IMG/VR virus record: IMGVR_UViG_3300045125_000029
Coordinates: 1-43,579 of that record
Strand: one strand, 5' to 3'
Source of the DNA: a virus
Length of the DNA: 43,579 nt
Every line of letters begins with the position of its first letter. Position 1 is the stretch's first letter. Below, one piece after another: positions 7,733-16,973 of this stretch. The position numbers and the translations under genes were made by a program. The notes under the pieces were generated by a model that worked only from the letters and a program-made list of their open reading frames with translations, did no database searches and was not told the DNA's origin.

Positions 7733-7899
7733 CAGCCTTGGCTTTTCCGTGCGCGGCGAAGGTATACAGCGACGGCTCGTGGTACTGCGCCGTGTGCGGG
7801 ATCAGGGGCGACAGCGACGAAGCGCCCGAAGACTACTGCCCTAAGCGGAGGACGCGCCCGCCGAATGACACGCCGCCTGCCGGAACAGATAACGAGTAG
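7729..7899 (+). CDS. Small cysteine-rich protein
   Basis: 56 residues, ATG overlapping the previous TGA. It contains WYCAVCG and later YCPKR, so three of the four cysteines needed for a zinc ribbon lie in one cluster, with one more near the N-terminus (FPCAAK). It may be a small zinc-binding protein. The next gene overlaps it by 35 bases in another frame, which is typical of this compact block. Confidence 0.45.
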   Translation: MTALAFPCAAKVYSDGSWYCAVCGIRGDSDEAPEDYCPKRRTRPPNDTPPAGTDNE

Positions 7900-8203
7900 C
7901 GACACGTTTCTTTGGCGCATATGCAAGGCGCTGGACGAACCGCCCCGGATGCTGGCGGCGAACATAGGCGTTGACTACGCCGACTTGGAACCGCTGCTGG
8001 ACCCGCGCCACATGCTTGCGGAAATCGACCGGGATGAAGTATGGTGGAAGCTGTCCGAGTACGTGGACAGGCGGCTTGGGCTTATCCTAGCCGTGCGTAC
8101 GGAACTTACCAAAGCCCTGCACAAAGACAGGGCGAAACGCGCCGCCCGCATCGCGCAGATGGTGGCCAGAAAGCCGAAGGGATCGCCACGTGGACGAACG
8201 TGA
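7865..8203 (+). CDS. Conserved phage hypothetical protein
   Basis: 112 residues, intact. The sequence is helical (WRICKALDEPPRMLAANIG; VDYADLEPLLDPRHMLAEID; EYVDRRLGLILAVRTELTKA) with a basic C-terminus. MLAANIGVDYADLEPLL resembles a helix-turn-helix, but I cannot identify the rest. Similar proteins occur in this phage group by my recollection. It overlaps both neighbours (35 bases upstream, 14 downstream), supporting co-translation. Confidence 0.6.
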   Translation: MTRRLPEQITSSDTFLWRICKALDEPPRMLAANIGVDYADLEPLLDPRHMLAEIDRDEVWWKLSEYVDRRLGLILAVRTELTKALHKDRAKRAARIAQMVARKPKGSPRGRT

Positions 8204-8684
8204 TTTAGAGATAGAGAAGCTTCGCACCGAACTCGCCGCGATGACGAAAGAACGCGATGACCTAGCGGCTATCGTGTGGGGGAAGATCAAGGGCAAAGCG
8301 CCGAGTATGAACATGGGCGGTCAGCCCGCGCCGCAAACGAAGTGTGCGATGTGCGGGCAAGACTGCACCGGCCACGCCCCGAACATGGCGTACGGCGTGC
8401 GTTACTGTGATTTGTGCGTCGCGCGCTACACCGACGACTACATACTGGAACACGCGCGGGGCGTCATGGCATCTGGCGGCGCGCTAGTCGTGGACAAGAA
8501 CGGCGCGCCGGTTAACAAGCCGGTCCTGCGCCCCGCGCCGGTATACCCTACGCCGGTATACAAAGACCCCGTGGCGCAGAAGATCGCAGAAGCGCCGTTC
8601 AAGGACACGACGGATACACAGATTATCGACCGCAACGAATGGGATGCGTGGGTCGCGTCTCTTACATCAGGACACACGCCATGA
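8190..8684 (+). CDS. Hypothetical protein with coiled coil and CxxC zinc-like site
   Basis: 164 residues from GTG 8190, chosen because it gives the full-length heptad helix (LEIEKLRTELAAMTKERDDL). Two cysteine pairs follow (CAMCGQDC and CDLC), which could form one zinc finger. The C-terminal third is proline-rich with a PVYPTPVYKDP repeat. No family recognised. It is coupled to the next gene by ATGA. Confidence 0.55.
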   Translation: MDERDLEIEKLRTELAAMTKERDDLAAIVWGKIKGKAPSMNMGGQPAPQTKCAMCGQDCTGHAPNMAYGVRYCDLCVARYTDDYILEHARGVMASGGALVVDKNGAPVNKPVLRPAPVYPTPVYKDPVAQKIAEAPFKDTTDTQIIDRNEWDAWVASLTSGHTP

Positions 8685-9034
8685 CCGAAACGCTTATGCC
8701 GTCGCCGAAACCTATCCGCACGTTTGACCTTGCCGTCAGTGTCAGCGGTTGGCTTGACGGGACGATTGACGACTGGCCCGCGAACATTCAAGACGGACTG
8801 TACGCCGCGCTTGAACGCAAGGCGAAGGAAATCCAGCTTCCTATCGTTATCGTGTACAGCAAGTGTGAGATTGACCCCGACGTTCCCGAAGGCTCGCCGG
8901 GCCACTTCTACCTGCACGTCATCGCGAGTGAAATCGTGATCGCGGACGAACGCGCGCTGCGACCGGGCACCGTGCAAAAGGCGCTGGCGCAAGAGATTGA
9001 ACAGGTGATGCGTGACCTTGGTTTTAGGCATTGA
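8681..9034 (+). CDS. Hypothetical phage protein
   Basis: 117 residues from ATG 8681, overlapping the previous stop by four bases. The core alternates strands and helices (FDLAVSVSGWLDG; IQLPIVIVYSKCEI; FYLHVIASEIVI) and ends in a helix (EQVMRDLGF). I recognise no motif. Its 3' end overlaps the resolvase gene start by 23 bases. Confidence 0.55.
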   Translation: MTETLMPSPKPIRTFDLAVSVSGWLDGTIDDWPANIQDGLYAALERKAKEIQLPIVIVYSKCEIDPDVPEGSPGHFYLHVIASEIVIADERALRPGTVQKALAQEIEQVMRDLGFRH

Positions 9035-9590
9035 CCCCGGCGCGCACGGCGCGTTCGCGGTGTACGATACGAACACCCGGCGCTTGGCAAGCGAAGTGCT
9101 TGACTGCCCGTTGTGGTATCAGACCGTCGGGAAGAAGAAGCGGCCAAGGATCGACACGCTGGCCATTGCGGATATGTTCGACGTGTACGCACTCATGGGC
9201 GTTGACCTTGTGGTCATGGAAGCCGTCGGCGGGCGCGGCGGGCAAAGCGCCGTGGCAGGTTTCGCGTTCGGCTACACCGTGGGCATTACCTACATGGCGG
9301 CGTTCTACAGCGGGATCGTCATTGAAACAGTGCCGCCCGGTACGTGGAAACAGATGCTCAATGTACCCGGCAAGTCAAAGGCGGACGACAGTGCAATCCT
9401 CGCTCGGGCTGACGAACTGTTCCCGCACGACCGCCACCAGTTTCGCGGCCCGAACGGCGGTAAGAAGATCGACCGCGCCGAAGCGGCCATGATCGCCAAG
9501 TTCGGCGGGGATATCATCTTGCCGACGCTGCAACAGACACCGGGCGTTGAACTGCGGCTCGCCTACCGCGCTGCTGATACAGGGGCTTGA
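9012..9590 (+). CDS. RuvC-like Holliday junction resolvase
   Basis: 192 residues from GTG 9012. The RNase H-fold motifs are intact: LGIDPG with Asp at about residue 8, VVMEAVGG with Glu at about 70, and IDRAEAAMIA with Asp at about 154 and Glu nearby, giving the acidic catalytic set of RuvC nucleases. Such enzymes cut four-way junctions and branched DNA, so it probably resolves replication or recombination intermediates before packaging. It sits at the end of the small-gene block and just ahead of the replication module, which fits. The family is clear; its exact substrate is not. Confidence 0.85.
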   Translation: MTLVLGIDPGAHGAFAVYDTNTRRLASEVLDCPLWYQTVGKKKRPRIDTLAIADMFDVYALMGVDLVVMEAVGGRGGQSAVAGFAFGYTVGITYMAAFYSGIVIETVPPGTWKQMLNVPGKSKADDSAILARADELFPHDRHQFRGPNGGKKIDRAEAAMIAKFGGDIILPTLQQTPGVELRLAYRAADTGA

Positions 9591-9591
9591 C

Positions 9592-9822
9592 ATGGACGAA
9601 ACACTTAAAGCTGAACTTGACGGGTTGATCAGCCAAACCGGCGACGCCATTGCGGCGCTGTGTGAGCAGATGCTAAAAGGCAACTGGACCGACGACATGG
9701 GGCACCCTGTACGTATGAACACCGCCATGCTAGCGATGCGGGGACGCCTTGTCGCTCTTGGCGAGTTCCGCGCACGCCACCTTGGCTACGGACCGTTCAA
9801 CATGCCCGCTACGAGGTACTGA
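9592..9822 (+). CDS. Small helical hypothetical protein
   Basis: 76 residues from ATG 9592, directly after the resolvase stop. It is helical (LKAELDGLISQTGDAIAALC; AMLAMRGRLVALGEFRARHL) without recognisable motifs. The next gene starts one base after its stop. Confidence 0.5.
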   Translation: MDETLKAELDGLISQTGDAIAALCEQMLKGNWTDDMGHPVRMNTAMLAMRGRLVALGEFRARHLGYGPFNMPATRY

Positions 9823-9823
9823 C

Positions 9824-10237
9824 ATGCCGTTACCTCTCGCAATCGCGGGCACGACCCGCCGCATGGCCGAAAACCAAGATGAATACTTCACGCTGCATAT
9901 ACGCGACGAAGTAATGGACGGCGTGCCCGTAATGACAAGCGCGTGGGAATTTACCCCGGCTGAACTCGCGACACTGAACGCGGGCGGCAAACGTGCACTT
10001 GACGATTGTCGGCTACGCGCATCCGCCCGTAATGCTGCAAGTCAAGACAAGGAAAGCGACTGGATCATGCGGTTGCACAGTGTACGTTTTAAGCGAGCGC
10101 CGTATTCAACGGCGGACGCATACAAGCGCAGCGAAATTGTGCGTGACTTGTGCACGTTGTACGGCTGCTATCTTGAACGAGTGTTCGCGACGAACGATCC
10201 GTCGTATAACGTCAAGTGGATGGCACGCTACGAATGA
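9824..10237 (+). CDS. Hypothetical protein, probably frameshifted
   Basis: One open frame runs from ATG 9824 to the TGA at 10237 (137 residues), but its coding character changes near 9990. The first part (EYFTLHIRDEVMDG, then TPAELATLNAGGK) continues more naturally in the neighbouring frame as HLTIVGYAHPPVMLQV. The end (SVRFKRAPYSTADAYKRSEI and RDLCTLYGCYLERVF) is good protein in the original frame. So either two indels are present or two short genes are fused by one. Function unknown. Confidence 0.4.
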   Translation: MPLPLAIAGTTRRMAENQDEYFTLHIRDEVMDGVPVMTSAWEFTPAELATLNAGGKRALDDCRLRASARNAASQDKESDWIMRLHSVRFKRAPYSTADAYKRSEIVRDLCTLYGCYLERVFATNDPSYNVKWMARYE

Positions 10238-10245
10238 GGCAGCGC

Positions 10246-11605
10246 ATGGCACAGTTCCCCCTGTTCGACTACCAAGCCAAAGCCGCCGACCTCATGGCGA
10301 CGCGCGAACGCTTCGGCCTGCACGACGAAATGGGTATCGGTAAGACAGCTACCACGATAGGCGCGATGGACCGGCTAGGGGCGAAGCGCGCCCTTATCAT
10401 CGCCCCGGCCATGCTGCGCGAGAACTGGATGAACGAGCTTCAGGCGGTTCGCCACCCTTGAACGCCGCGTGTAAAGGACGCACGATCCACGACTACATCG
10501 CGTGGTCCCGTGGCCGCTTTGATGTACTCATTACGTCGTATGAACAAGCGACGAAGTGGGCACCGAATTTTGTCAAGCAGGGCGAGTTTATCGACTTCCT
10601 CGCGATGGACGAAGCGCACTATTTGAAGAACTCGGAAACGAACAGGACGCGCGCCATACTAGGGCACGAAGCGGGCGGCATGGACAGTATATCGCTGTTC
10701 GCTGAACACGCGTACCACGTAACCGGCACGCCCATGTCAAACGATCCGATGGACGTGTATACTTTCTTGCGATTTTCACGCGCCATAGACATGCCGCCTG
10801 AACAGTTTGTGAAGCTGTTCTTTGAACGTCAAGTCGGGACGTACAGTGCGCGCCACTTTGTCAAGCCCGACATGATACCGCAGCTTCAAAGCCTAATCTA
10901 CAACAACAGTATTCGGCGAACGCACGGCGACGTCGGTATGCAGTTGCCGCCCATTTGGCTGAAAGAAGTCATTCTTGAAGGCAACACTATCGACCTGCAA
11001 AAAGCGTGGGAAGCCTACCCGAACCTTGAAGGTGCAATTATCGCCGCTATCCAAGACGGCGACTTTAGCAAACTGACTGCCGAGCATATTGCGGTGATAC
11101 GTAGGCTCGTAGGCAAGGCGAAAGCCGTACCTTACGCCGAACTGTTGAAGTCGGAACTAGACGCACTGCCGACGAAAGCGCGTGGTGTTTTGCTGGCACA
11201 CCGAACCGCTGTTGCACGTGGCACACTATCTGCGCAAGTTCGGATACGGCGTTGTGACAGCCTACGGCGACACGGTCAGAACGCGACCGACAGGAAGCCG
11301 TGCGGTTGTTCATGACCGACCCGCATACGCACGTGTTCGTGGGAAACATAAAGGTCGCTGGTGTCGGGCTTACGCTCACGACGTCTTATGAAATAGACAT
11401 GCTGGAAAGCGATTGGTCGCCCGCAGGCAACGCGCAAGCTATCAAGCGTGTACACAGATACGGCCAGCAACAGGCGGTCCACGCCCGTTTCATAACGCTG
11501 GCCAATTCGATTGATGTTGCCGTAAACCGCATCGTGCGCGATAAGACGGCAAGTATCGCACAAATCGAGGGGCACACAATGACTGCCAGCCCCTTGACGG
11601 TCTAA
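10246..11605 (+). CDS. SNF2-type DEAH helicase (three frameshifts)
   Basis: A superfamily 2 translocase of about 450 residues. Motif I is MGIGKT at about residues 29-34 (EMGIGKTATTIGAMDRLG), motif II is MDEAH at about 120, motif III is HVTGTPMSN, and the C-terminal helicase half has GLTLTTSYEIDMLESDWSP and the arginine-finger motif VHRYGQQQ. Pieces: 10246-10461, 10458-11315 (diverging near 11205), a short stretch near 11182-11290, and 11300-11605. It would remodel or unwind DNA during phage replication or recombination. ATG 10246 is preferred for its GAGG; ATG 10234 overlapping the previous stop is the alternative. Confidence 0.85.
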
Positions 11606-11650
11606 CGACCCGGCAGTAAAACATGTTTACGCAACCTAGAGGTAACTCCC

Positions 11651-12172
11651 ATGCAAATCCTGTTCGACCCGACCGAACCCCGCCGACGTCGCCGCAGCGA
11701 TGGCGATCGATCGAACAGCGGCTCGGGCCAAGTCGCCCGCACGCCCCGGTTCCGGTGGCCCAACCGATGGCCGCCCGCGCCGATGCACCGCCCATGGCAC
11801 CGCCGCGCCCACTCCGGTCGCCCCGCCGATGGCTGCACCGCCGGCACCCGCGCCTGGTCGCCCCGCCGATGGCGCACCGCCTGCGCCCACCTGGCTACGC
11901 GCCCTGCGCCCACTGGCTCCCGCCTCCGGCCCGCCCCGGCTCCGCCCCGGCTCCTGCCCATGGCACCTGCCCTGGCCCCCGCGCCCGCTCCGGTCGCCCC
12001 GCCGCACCTGCCGGTCGCGGACCACGCGGCGCTCGCTGCGCAAGTGCAGGCGTACGCGTCGAAGCACAGCGCGAAGGCGGCGAAGGCCAAGCTGGCGGAA
12101 TACGGCTACACGGGCGCGCAGTCCGTGCCCGCCGAATACATTCCGTTCATGATGCAACAGCTTGCGGTGTAA
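11651..12172 (+). CDS. Pro/Ala-rich linker protein (frameshifted)
   Basis: ATG 11651 (AGGTAACTCCC upstream) begins MQILFDPTEP, then another frame gives DVAAAMAIDR. The middle (about 11760-12010) is low-complexity, with repeated units encoding Ala-Pro-Pro-Met-Ala, and its frame changes cannot be placed exactly. The final part, from about 12000, is a compact helical domain (ALAAQVQAYASKHSAKAAKA, then EYGYTGAQSVPAEYIPF) ending at TAA 12172. A short helical domain on a long flexible tether suggests an adaptor between replication proteins, which is an inference from its place between helicase and nuclease. Confidence 0.55.
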   Translation: MQILFDPTEPRRRRRSDGDRSNSGSGQVARTPRFRWPNRWPPAPMHRPWHRRAHSGRPADGCTAGTRAWSPRRWRTACAHLATRPAPTGSRLRPAPAPPRLLPMAPALAPAPAPVAPPHLPVADHAALAAQVQAYASKHSAKAAKAKLAEYGYTGAQSVPAEYIPFMMQQLAV

Positions 12173-12210
12173 CGCACCGTGAGCAGAGGAACGCGAACAC
12201 CGACGGTTTA

Positions 12211-13540
12211 GTGCATCCCAAGCTGACCGCAACGCGCTTTGCTTGGGATCATCTAACCTGTTGGCTCGCGTTCCTCAAGCGCCGCCGTCTACCTACGCGA
12301 TTGAGGGAACGAACGCGCACGCTGTTCTTGAAGCGGCGTTGCGGCACCGCATACGCGACGCCCGCGAAGCGCACCGCGACTACTCGTGTCTGTTTGACGT
12401 TGATCTAGACGACGGCACGAACGAGTTCTACCTAGTCGATTGATACAGCGCTTAACTACATATACGACTTGTGGGACCAATACCCCGACGCGGTTGTGTA
12501 CATCGAAGCAAGAAATACCCGTACCGGTGACGAACGCGGTTGGCGAAGCGGACGGCTTCGCTGACTTTGTGCTGTACGTTCCGGCGCTGCGCAAAGCGTG
12601 CGGTGATCGACTACAAGCACGGCGCGGGTATCGCTAAGGAAGCCGACTGTCGCCAGTTGAAACAGTACGGCGCGGGCGTAGTGTACGGGTTGCTGGCCGA
12701 CGTGCCTGACTTGGAAGACGTGACGCTCGTTATTCGTGCAGCCGCGCGCGTTCCACGTTAAGCTAGGGCCGATACGTGAACACGATACAACGGCGCTACG
12801 CGCTTTGGGTCATATCTGGAAGAACTTGACGCTGTTATCGCAGAAGCTATCGAAGCCTGACGCGCCGCTAACGCCCGGCGTAGAACAGTGCCGCTTTTGC
12901 GACGCGTGTTGCGTTTTGCCCGGCGAGAGAGGCAAGCGCGCTTCAAGTAGCGAACTCTAGTTTTACGCAGATACGCGACTTGCAGCATAGCGGCTCTGCC
13001 CGAAACGCACCTTGATGGACCTGCAGCGTCTTGCGTACGTTCGCGCGAACGCGTGGCGGTTGCGTAAATGGCTGGACGAAGTGGATCAACGCTGCTACGA
13101 ACTGGCGCAGGGCAGGGCACCACATTCCCGGCGCGAAGCTTGTCGAAGCTGCACCGAAGCGCAAGTACTACGGCGAGGACCGCGACGTGGCGCACAAGCT
13201 GGCCGCGTTGCTAGGCGAACCCGCAACTGACGGACGGCGTTTGGCAACTGTACAACCTGTTCGACGCTTACCCGGCGCTTGAAACAAATGTTCCGTCCGC
13301 ACCTTGTGCCGCTCACGACGGCTGAAAAGCTTGTCGTGGAAGCGTACAAGAAGCGCGCAGGGCGCGGGCAGAAAAAGAAAGCGGCGGAAGACGCGCGGCA
13401 GTCGTTCGCGTTCCTGACGTTGAAAGAGACTTCCGGCACCCTCACGCTTGTTAGACGAGGATGACGAAAGACCAGCGGTGAACAGCGTACAGAACACCTT
13501 TGCACAGATCAACGCCGCTGCACTACCCGCACCTAAATAG
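12211..13540 (+). CDS. Cas4/DUF2800-type PD-(D/E)XK nuclease (many frameshifts)
   Basis: Pieces at 12243-12443, 12440-12637, 12540-12761, 12736-12960, 13012-13282, 13279-13464 and onward to TAG 13538-13540 join into about 440 residues. Recognisable motifs in order: STYAIEGTNAHAVLEAAL (entry helix of YqaJ/Cas4-like exonucleases), GEADGFADFVL (metal-binding Asp), VIDYKHG (catalytic Asp-x-Lys) and a C-terminal cysteine cluster CRFCDACC, which may hold an iron-sulphur cluster. The C-terminus ends NTFAQINAAALPAPK. It probably resects DNA ends together with the SSB encoded next. GTG 12211 is the likely start but is uncertain because the first indel lies close by. Confidence 0.7.
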
Positions 13541-13560
13541 TCTGTACAGGAGACAGAAGA

Positions 13561-14511
13561 ATGACGACTACCATTGTCCGCGACAGTATCGTGGGGGATC
13601 AGTGGATACAGCAAACCGCTGCCGCCGTCCCCGTGCAACGCGTGATCGACCAGAAGACAGGACAGCCGACAGGCGATATCCTGACCGGGCCGGTTCGCTT
13701 GGCGTTCGACACGCTGTTCAAACTTCCGCAACCGACGGCGCAAATCCAGAACCCGAAGTACGGCGCTTCGCTTCTGTTCACGCCGCTGGCCGACTTCCGC
13801 ATCTTCTATGAAGAATACTACGCCGTGTGCCAGCGCGAGTTCGCGGACCACTTCAACGCGCAAACCGGACAGTACTACGGCCTGCACTCGCCGTTCCGCG
13901 ACCAAGCCGAAAAGATGAAGTTCGGCGGGTTCACCGCAGGGTGCGTGTTCATGACATGTACCAGCAAGTACAAGCCGGGCGTCGTGGACACGATGGGCAA
14001 CCCCGTGCTGGACGAAAGCAAGGTGTACCCCGGCGTGTGGGCTATCTGTTCAGTGTCGCCGTACGCGTTCAAAGACCCGCGCAAGAAAGGCGTGGCGTTC
14101 GGCCTGCAGAGCGTCATGCTGATCGGTGACGATACGAAGTTCGGCGGCGGCGCGCCCGACCCGAACCAGACCTTCGGCGGCGTCAAAGGCGCTATCCAGC
14201 GGCCCGTTATCAGCGCCGGGGCACTCGCGCACATGCCGCAAGGATCGGCGCAGCCGGGCAGTCCCGTCCGGGGCCGGGCGGGGTTCATGCCCCCGCCTGC
14301 AGGTGGCACCTACGCCCCGCAACCGGGCTTGCCGCCCACAACGCTGCAGCCGCCCGTGCAGCCCGGTCCCGCGTACGGTAACGTGGGGATGGGTGCGCCA
14401 GTTATGCCCGGCCAGCCGCAGCCGGGATACGCCATGCCCGGCCAGCCGTCGCGCGGCCCGGTCCCGCAGGGCTTTACGTCGTGGCAGGAATACGACGAAC
14501 TGATGGGCTGA
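13561..14511 (+). CDS. Enc34/DUF2815-type ssDNA-binding protein
   Basis: Intact, 316 residues, with a strong CAGGAGACAGAAGA ribosome site before ATG 13561. The first 215 residues match the phage single-stranded DNA-binding family typified by Enterobacter phage Enc34 (LAFDTLFKLPQPTAQIQNPK; GCVFMTCTSKYKPGVVD; VYPGVWAICSVSPYAF; KGVAFGLQSVMLIGDD). The last 100 residues are a Pro/Gly/Gln-rich tail with a repeated MPGQP unit, ending in an aromatic/acidic tip (WQEYDELMG) like the protein-recruiting tails of bacterial SSBs. It protects ssDNA for the nuclease, helicase and polymerase encoded around it. Confidence 0.85.
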   Translation: MTTTIVRDSIVGDQWIQQTAAAVPVQRVIDQKTGQPTGDILTGPVRLAFDTLFKLPQPTAQIQNPKYGASLLFTPLADFRIFYEEYYAVCQREFADHFNAQTGQYYGLHSPFRDQAEKMKFGGFTAGCVFMTCTSKYKPGVVDTMGNPVLDESKVYPGVWAICSVSPYAFKDPRKKGVAFGLQSVMLIGDDTKFGGGAPDPNQTFGGVKGAIQRPVISAGALAHMPQGSAQPGSPVRGRAGFMPPPAGGTYAPQPGLPPTTLQPPVQPGPAYGNVGMGAPVMPGQPQPGYAMPGQPSRGPVPQGFTSWQEYDELMG

Positions 14512-14516
14512 CGACA

Positions 14517-16697
14517 TGACAGACGCGTGCCCGCCGCACATATCGATTCTTTGAAACGCGCAGCGTGACAGACTTGCGTGTGGCGGGCGTACACAAATAC
14601 GCCGAAGACATGACGACATGGCCGTGGGGCTTTAAGTGGCGTATCGGAAACTTCGGCGCTGATGAACGAATGGCGTCCCGGCTGGCCTGACCCCTTGCCT
14701 TTGCCGCAGCACGTCGCGGCGGGCGGTAAGGTTGTGGCGCACAACGCGGCGTTTGAACGCACGATATGGAACGGCGTCGTGCGTGCCCGCATATGTCCAC
14801 ACTGGCCACCCCTGCTTATTTCTGCAGCAAGACTGTACGATGGCGCGCGCCGCCGCAATCGGGCACCCGCAATCGCTCGACCGTTTGGGCGACGCCATGG
14901 AACTGTCCATGCGCAAAGACGGTGAGGGACACAAGCTTATGATGAAGATGGCGCGCCCCCGCCGCTTCAACGCTGACGGTTCAATCACGTGGTGGGACGA
15001 ACCGCAAGACATACAGAACTTGATGGCGTACTGCGCGCAAGACGTCGAAGTCGAAACCGTTGCCGACGCCAACGTGCCGCCGCTATCCGCCGACGAACTC
15101 GCCGTTTGGCGACTGGACCAGACGATTAACGACCGGGGCGTGTGCGTAGACGCGTTCGCCGTGGCGCGGTGCGCAGGCGTAGTCGAATATGCGAAAAAGC
15201 AGAACGACCGCATTATGCGAGATATCACAGACCGCGAAGTCGCTAAGTGCACAAACGACGCTAAGATCATTACATGGCTAAACGCGCGCGGCGTCGAATG
15301 TACGTCGCTCGCCAAAGGCGAAGTAGAAGACGTTGTGTTTTTGGCGCAGAACCAAGGCGACGACCAAGCGTCTAAGGCAATCAGGCTGCGCCAAGCGGCA
15401 TGGAAGACAAGCACCGCAAAGTACAAAGCGATGCTTCTATGTACGTGCGCTGACAACCGCATCCGTGGAATGCTTAACTACCATGGCGCGGCGACGGGAC
15501 GTTGGGCTGGCCGCTTGGTGCAGCCGCAGAACTTGCCGCGCGTTGACCCCGACGACAAGCCGCTGCAAGAAAAGATTGCGTATCTGCACACGCTTATCAA
15601 CGACCAGCGCAATTCGCCGCGTGACATATACGACGGCTTGGCCATGGTGTACGGCGACTTGGAACCGCTGAACATTCTCGCCAAGGCGCTACGGTCTATG
15701 TTCATCGCCGCGCCGGGGCATAAGCTTGTCGGCGGCGACTTCTCTAACATTGAGGGCGCGTTAACGCTTGGATTGCTGGCGAAGAATGGAAGCTGCAGGC
15801 ATTCCGCGACTACGACGCGGGAACCGGACCCGACTTGTACAAGCTGGCGTATGCGCGTTCCTTCAACGCGTCCGTGGAAAGCGTAGGCAAAGGGCGAAGC
15901 GCCAAATCGGCAAGGTGCAGAACTCGCGCTAGGCTTCCAGGAAGTATCGGTGCGTACATTACGATGGGCGCGAACTACAACGTCAACCCGTTCGATTTGT
16001 CTTGGCCCGTGTACAACGCCGCGCCGCCCGAACAGTGGGATAAGACGGCGGCGATGTATCATCGCAAAGGCGTTTCGAAGTACGGGCTGTTTGAACGCGA
16101 GTGGACCGCGCTTAAAATACTTGTGGACAACTGGCGCGCGGCGCATCCGGCAATCGTTCAATCGTTGGTGGAACTACGGTGACGCTGTTATCGCCGCCGT
16201 AGCCGCGCCGGGGAATGTGATCCACCCCGAACACACTCGACTGATTGGCTACTATTCCGACGGGCGCTGCCTGTGGTGCATCCTGCCCGACGGTCGGCTG
16301 TTGTGTTACCCGTCGCCGCGCCTCGTGGTGGAAGACGAAGAATACTACAACGACCGGAACGAACTTTGCGTGCGCACACGTCGTAAAGTTACGGTCATGG
16401 GCATTGACAGCCGCACGCACCAGTGGACGCGTTACAGCCTGTACGGCGGTTTGCTTTGCGAGAATATCGTGCAGGCCACGGCACGCGACTTGATGAAAGA
16501 CGCGATGTTTCGCGCAGAACAACACGGCTTTACGCTGATACTCACGGTGCACGACGAACTCCTTGTCAGAAGTGCCGTTGCATTCGAACTACCACACAGA
16601 AGCGATGTTCGCGCAAATCATGTCGCAAAAGAAACCGGTGTACGAAACCCTGCCAGTTTCGGTAAGTGCGTGGGAAGACACACGGTACGTTAAATGA
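14517..16697 (+). CDS. Family A DNA polymerase with 3'-5' exonuclease domain (several frameshifts)
   Basis: About 725 residues. The exonuclease domain begins with an [11 protein letters not shown] segment at 14550-14590 and carries [17 protein letters not shown] at about 14720-14775. The polymerase part has motif [10 protein letters not shown] at about residue 405, a motif-B region with [13 protein letters not shown], the [20 protein letters not shown] segment typical of this phage polymerase type, and motif C LTVHDELL at about residue 677. Pieces: 14517 to about 14550, the 14662 frame, 14732-15886, 15835-16182, 15950 frame to about 16570, then the frame ending at TGA 16697. It copies the phage genome. 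All key catalytic acidic residues of the polymerase part appear present. Confidence 0.85.
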
Positions 16698-16970
16698 GGG
16701 ACAAATGGGGCCGCTACCAAACAGGCAACAAGGCTGTTCGACTTGCTCGCGGCCCAACCAGACGTGGACGTAGAGATACGCCTTATCTACGGACACGTGT
16801 ACGAAACGCAGAATACAGCCGACCACATGGCCAAACGACCGGGCGGCGTTCGCTTTATGCAGCAAGGTCTTGGCCCGGTCATCAAGCGGCTTAACGAACG
16901 TCTTGACGGCGCTATGGTTATACGCCCCGGCAAGACAAAACAAACGTACAGATTGCATAGCGCCGGGTGA
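16694..16970 (+). CDS. Small winged-helix-like protein (one frameshift)
   Basis: ATG 16694 overlaps the polymerase stop (ATGA). It reads [13 protein letters not shown] and, after an indel near 16730, continues LLAAQPDVDVEIRLIYGH in the frame ending 16970, about 91 residues. The pattern of a helix, a second helix and VIKRLNERLDGAMVIRPGK followed by QTYRLHS resembles the winged-helix domain of response-regulator outputs, so it could bind DNA. The family assignment is tentative. Confidence 0.5.
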
Positions 16971-16973
16971 GAT

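Noticed and set aside
11760-12010. Tandem DNA repeat or satellite
   Set aside because: The periodicity comes from codons for Ala/Pro/Met in a disordered linker of one gene, with no exact repeat unit.
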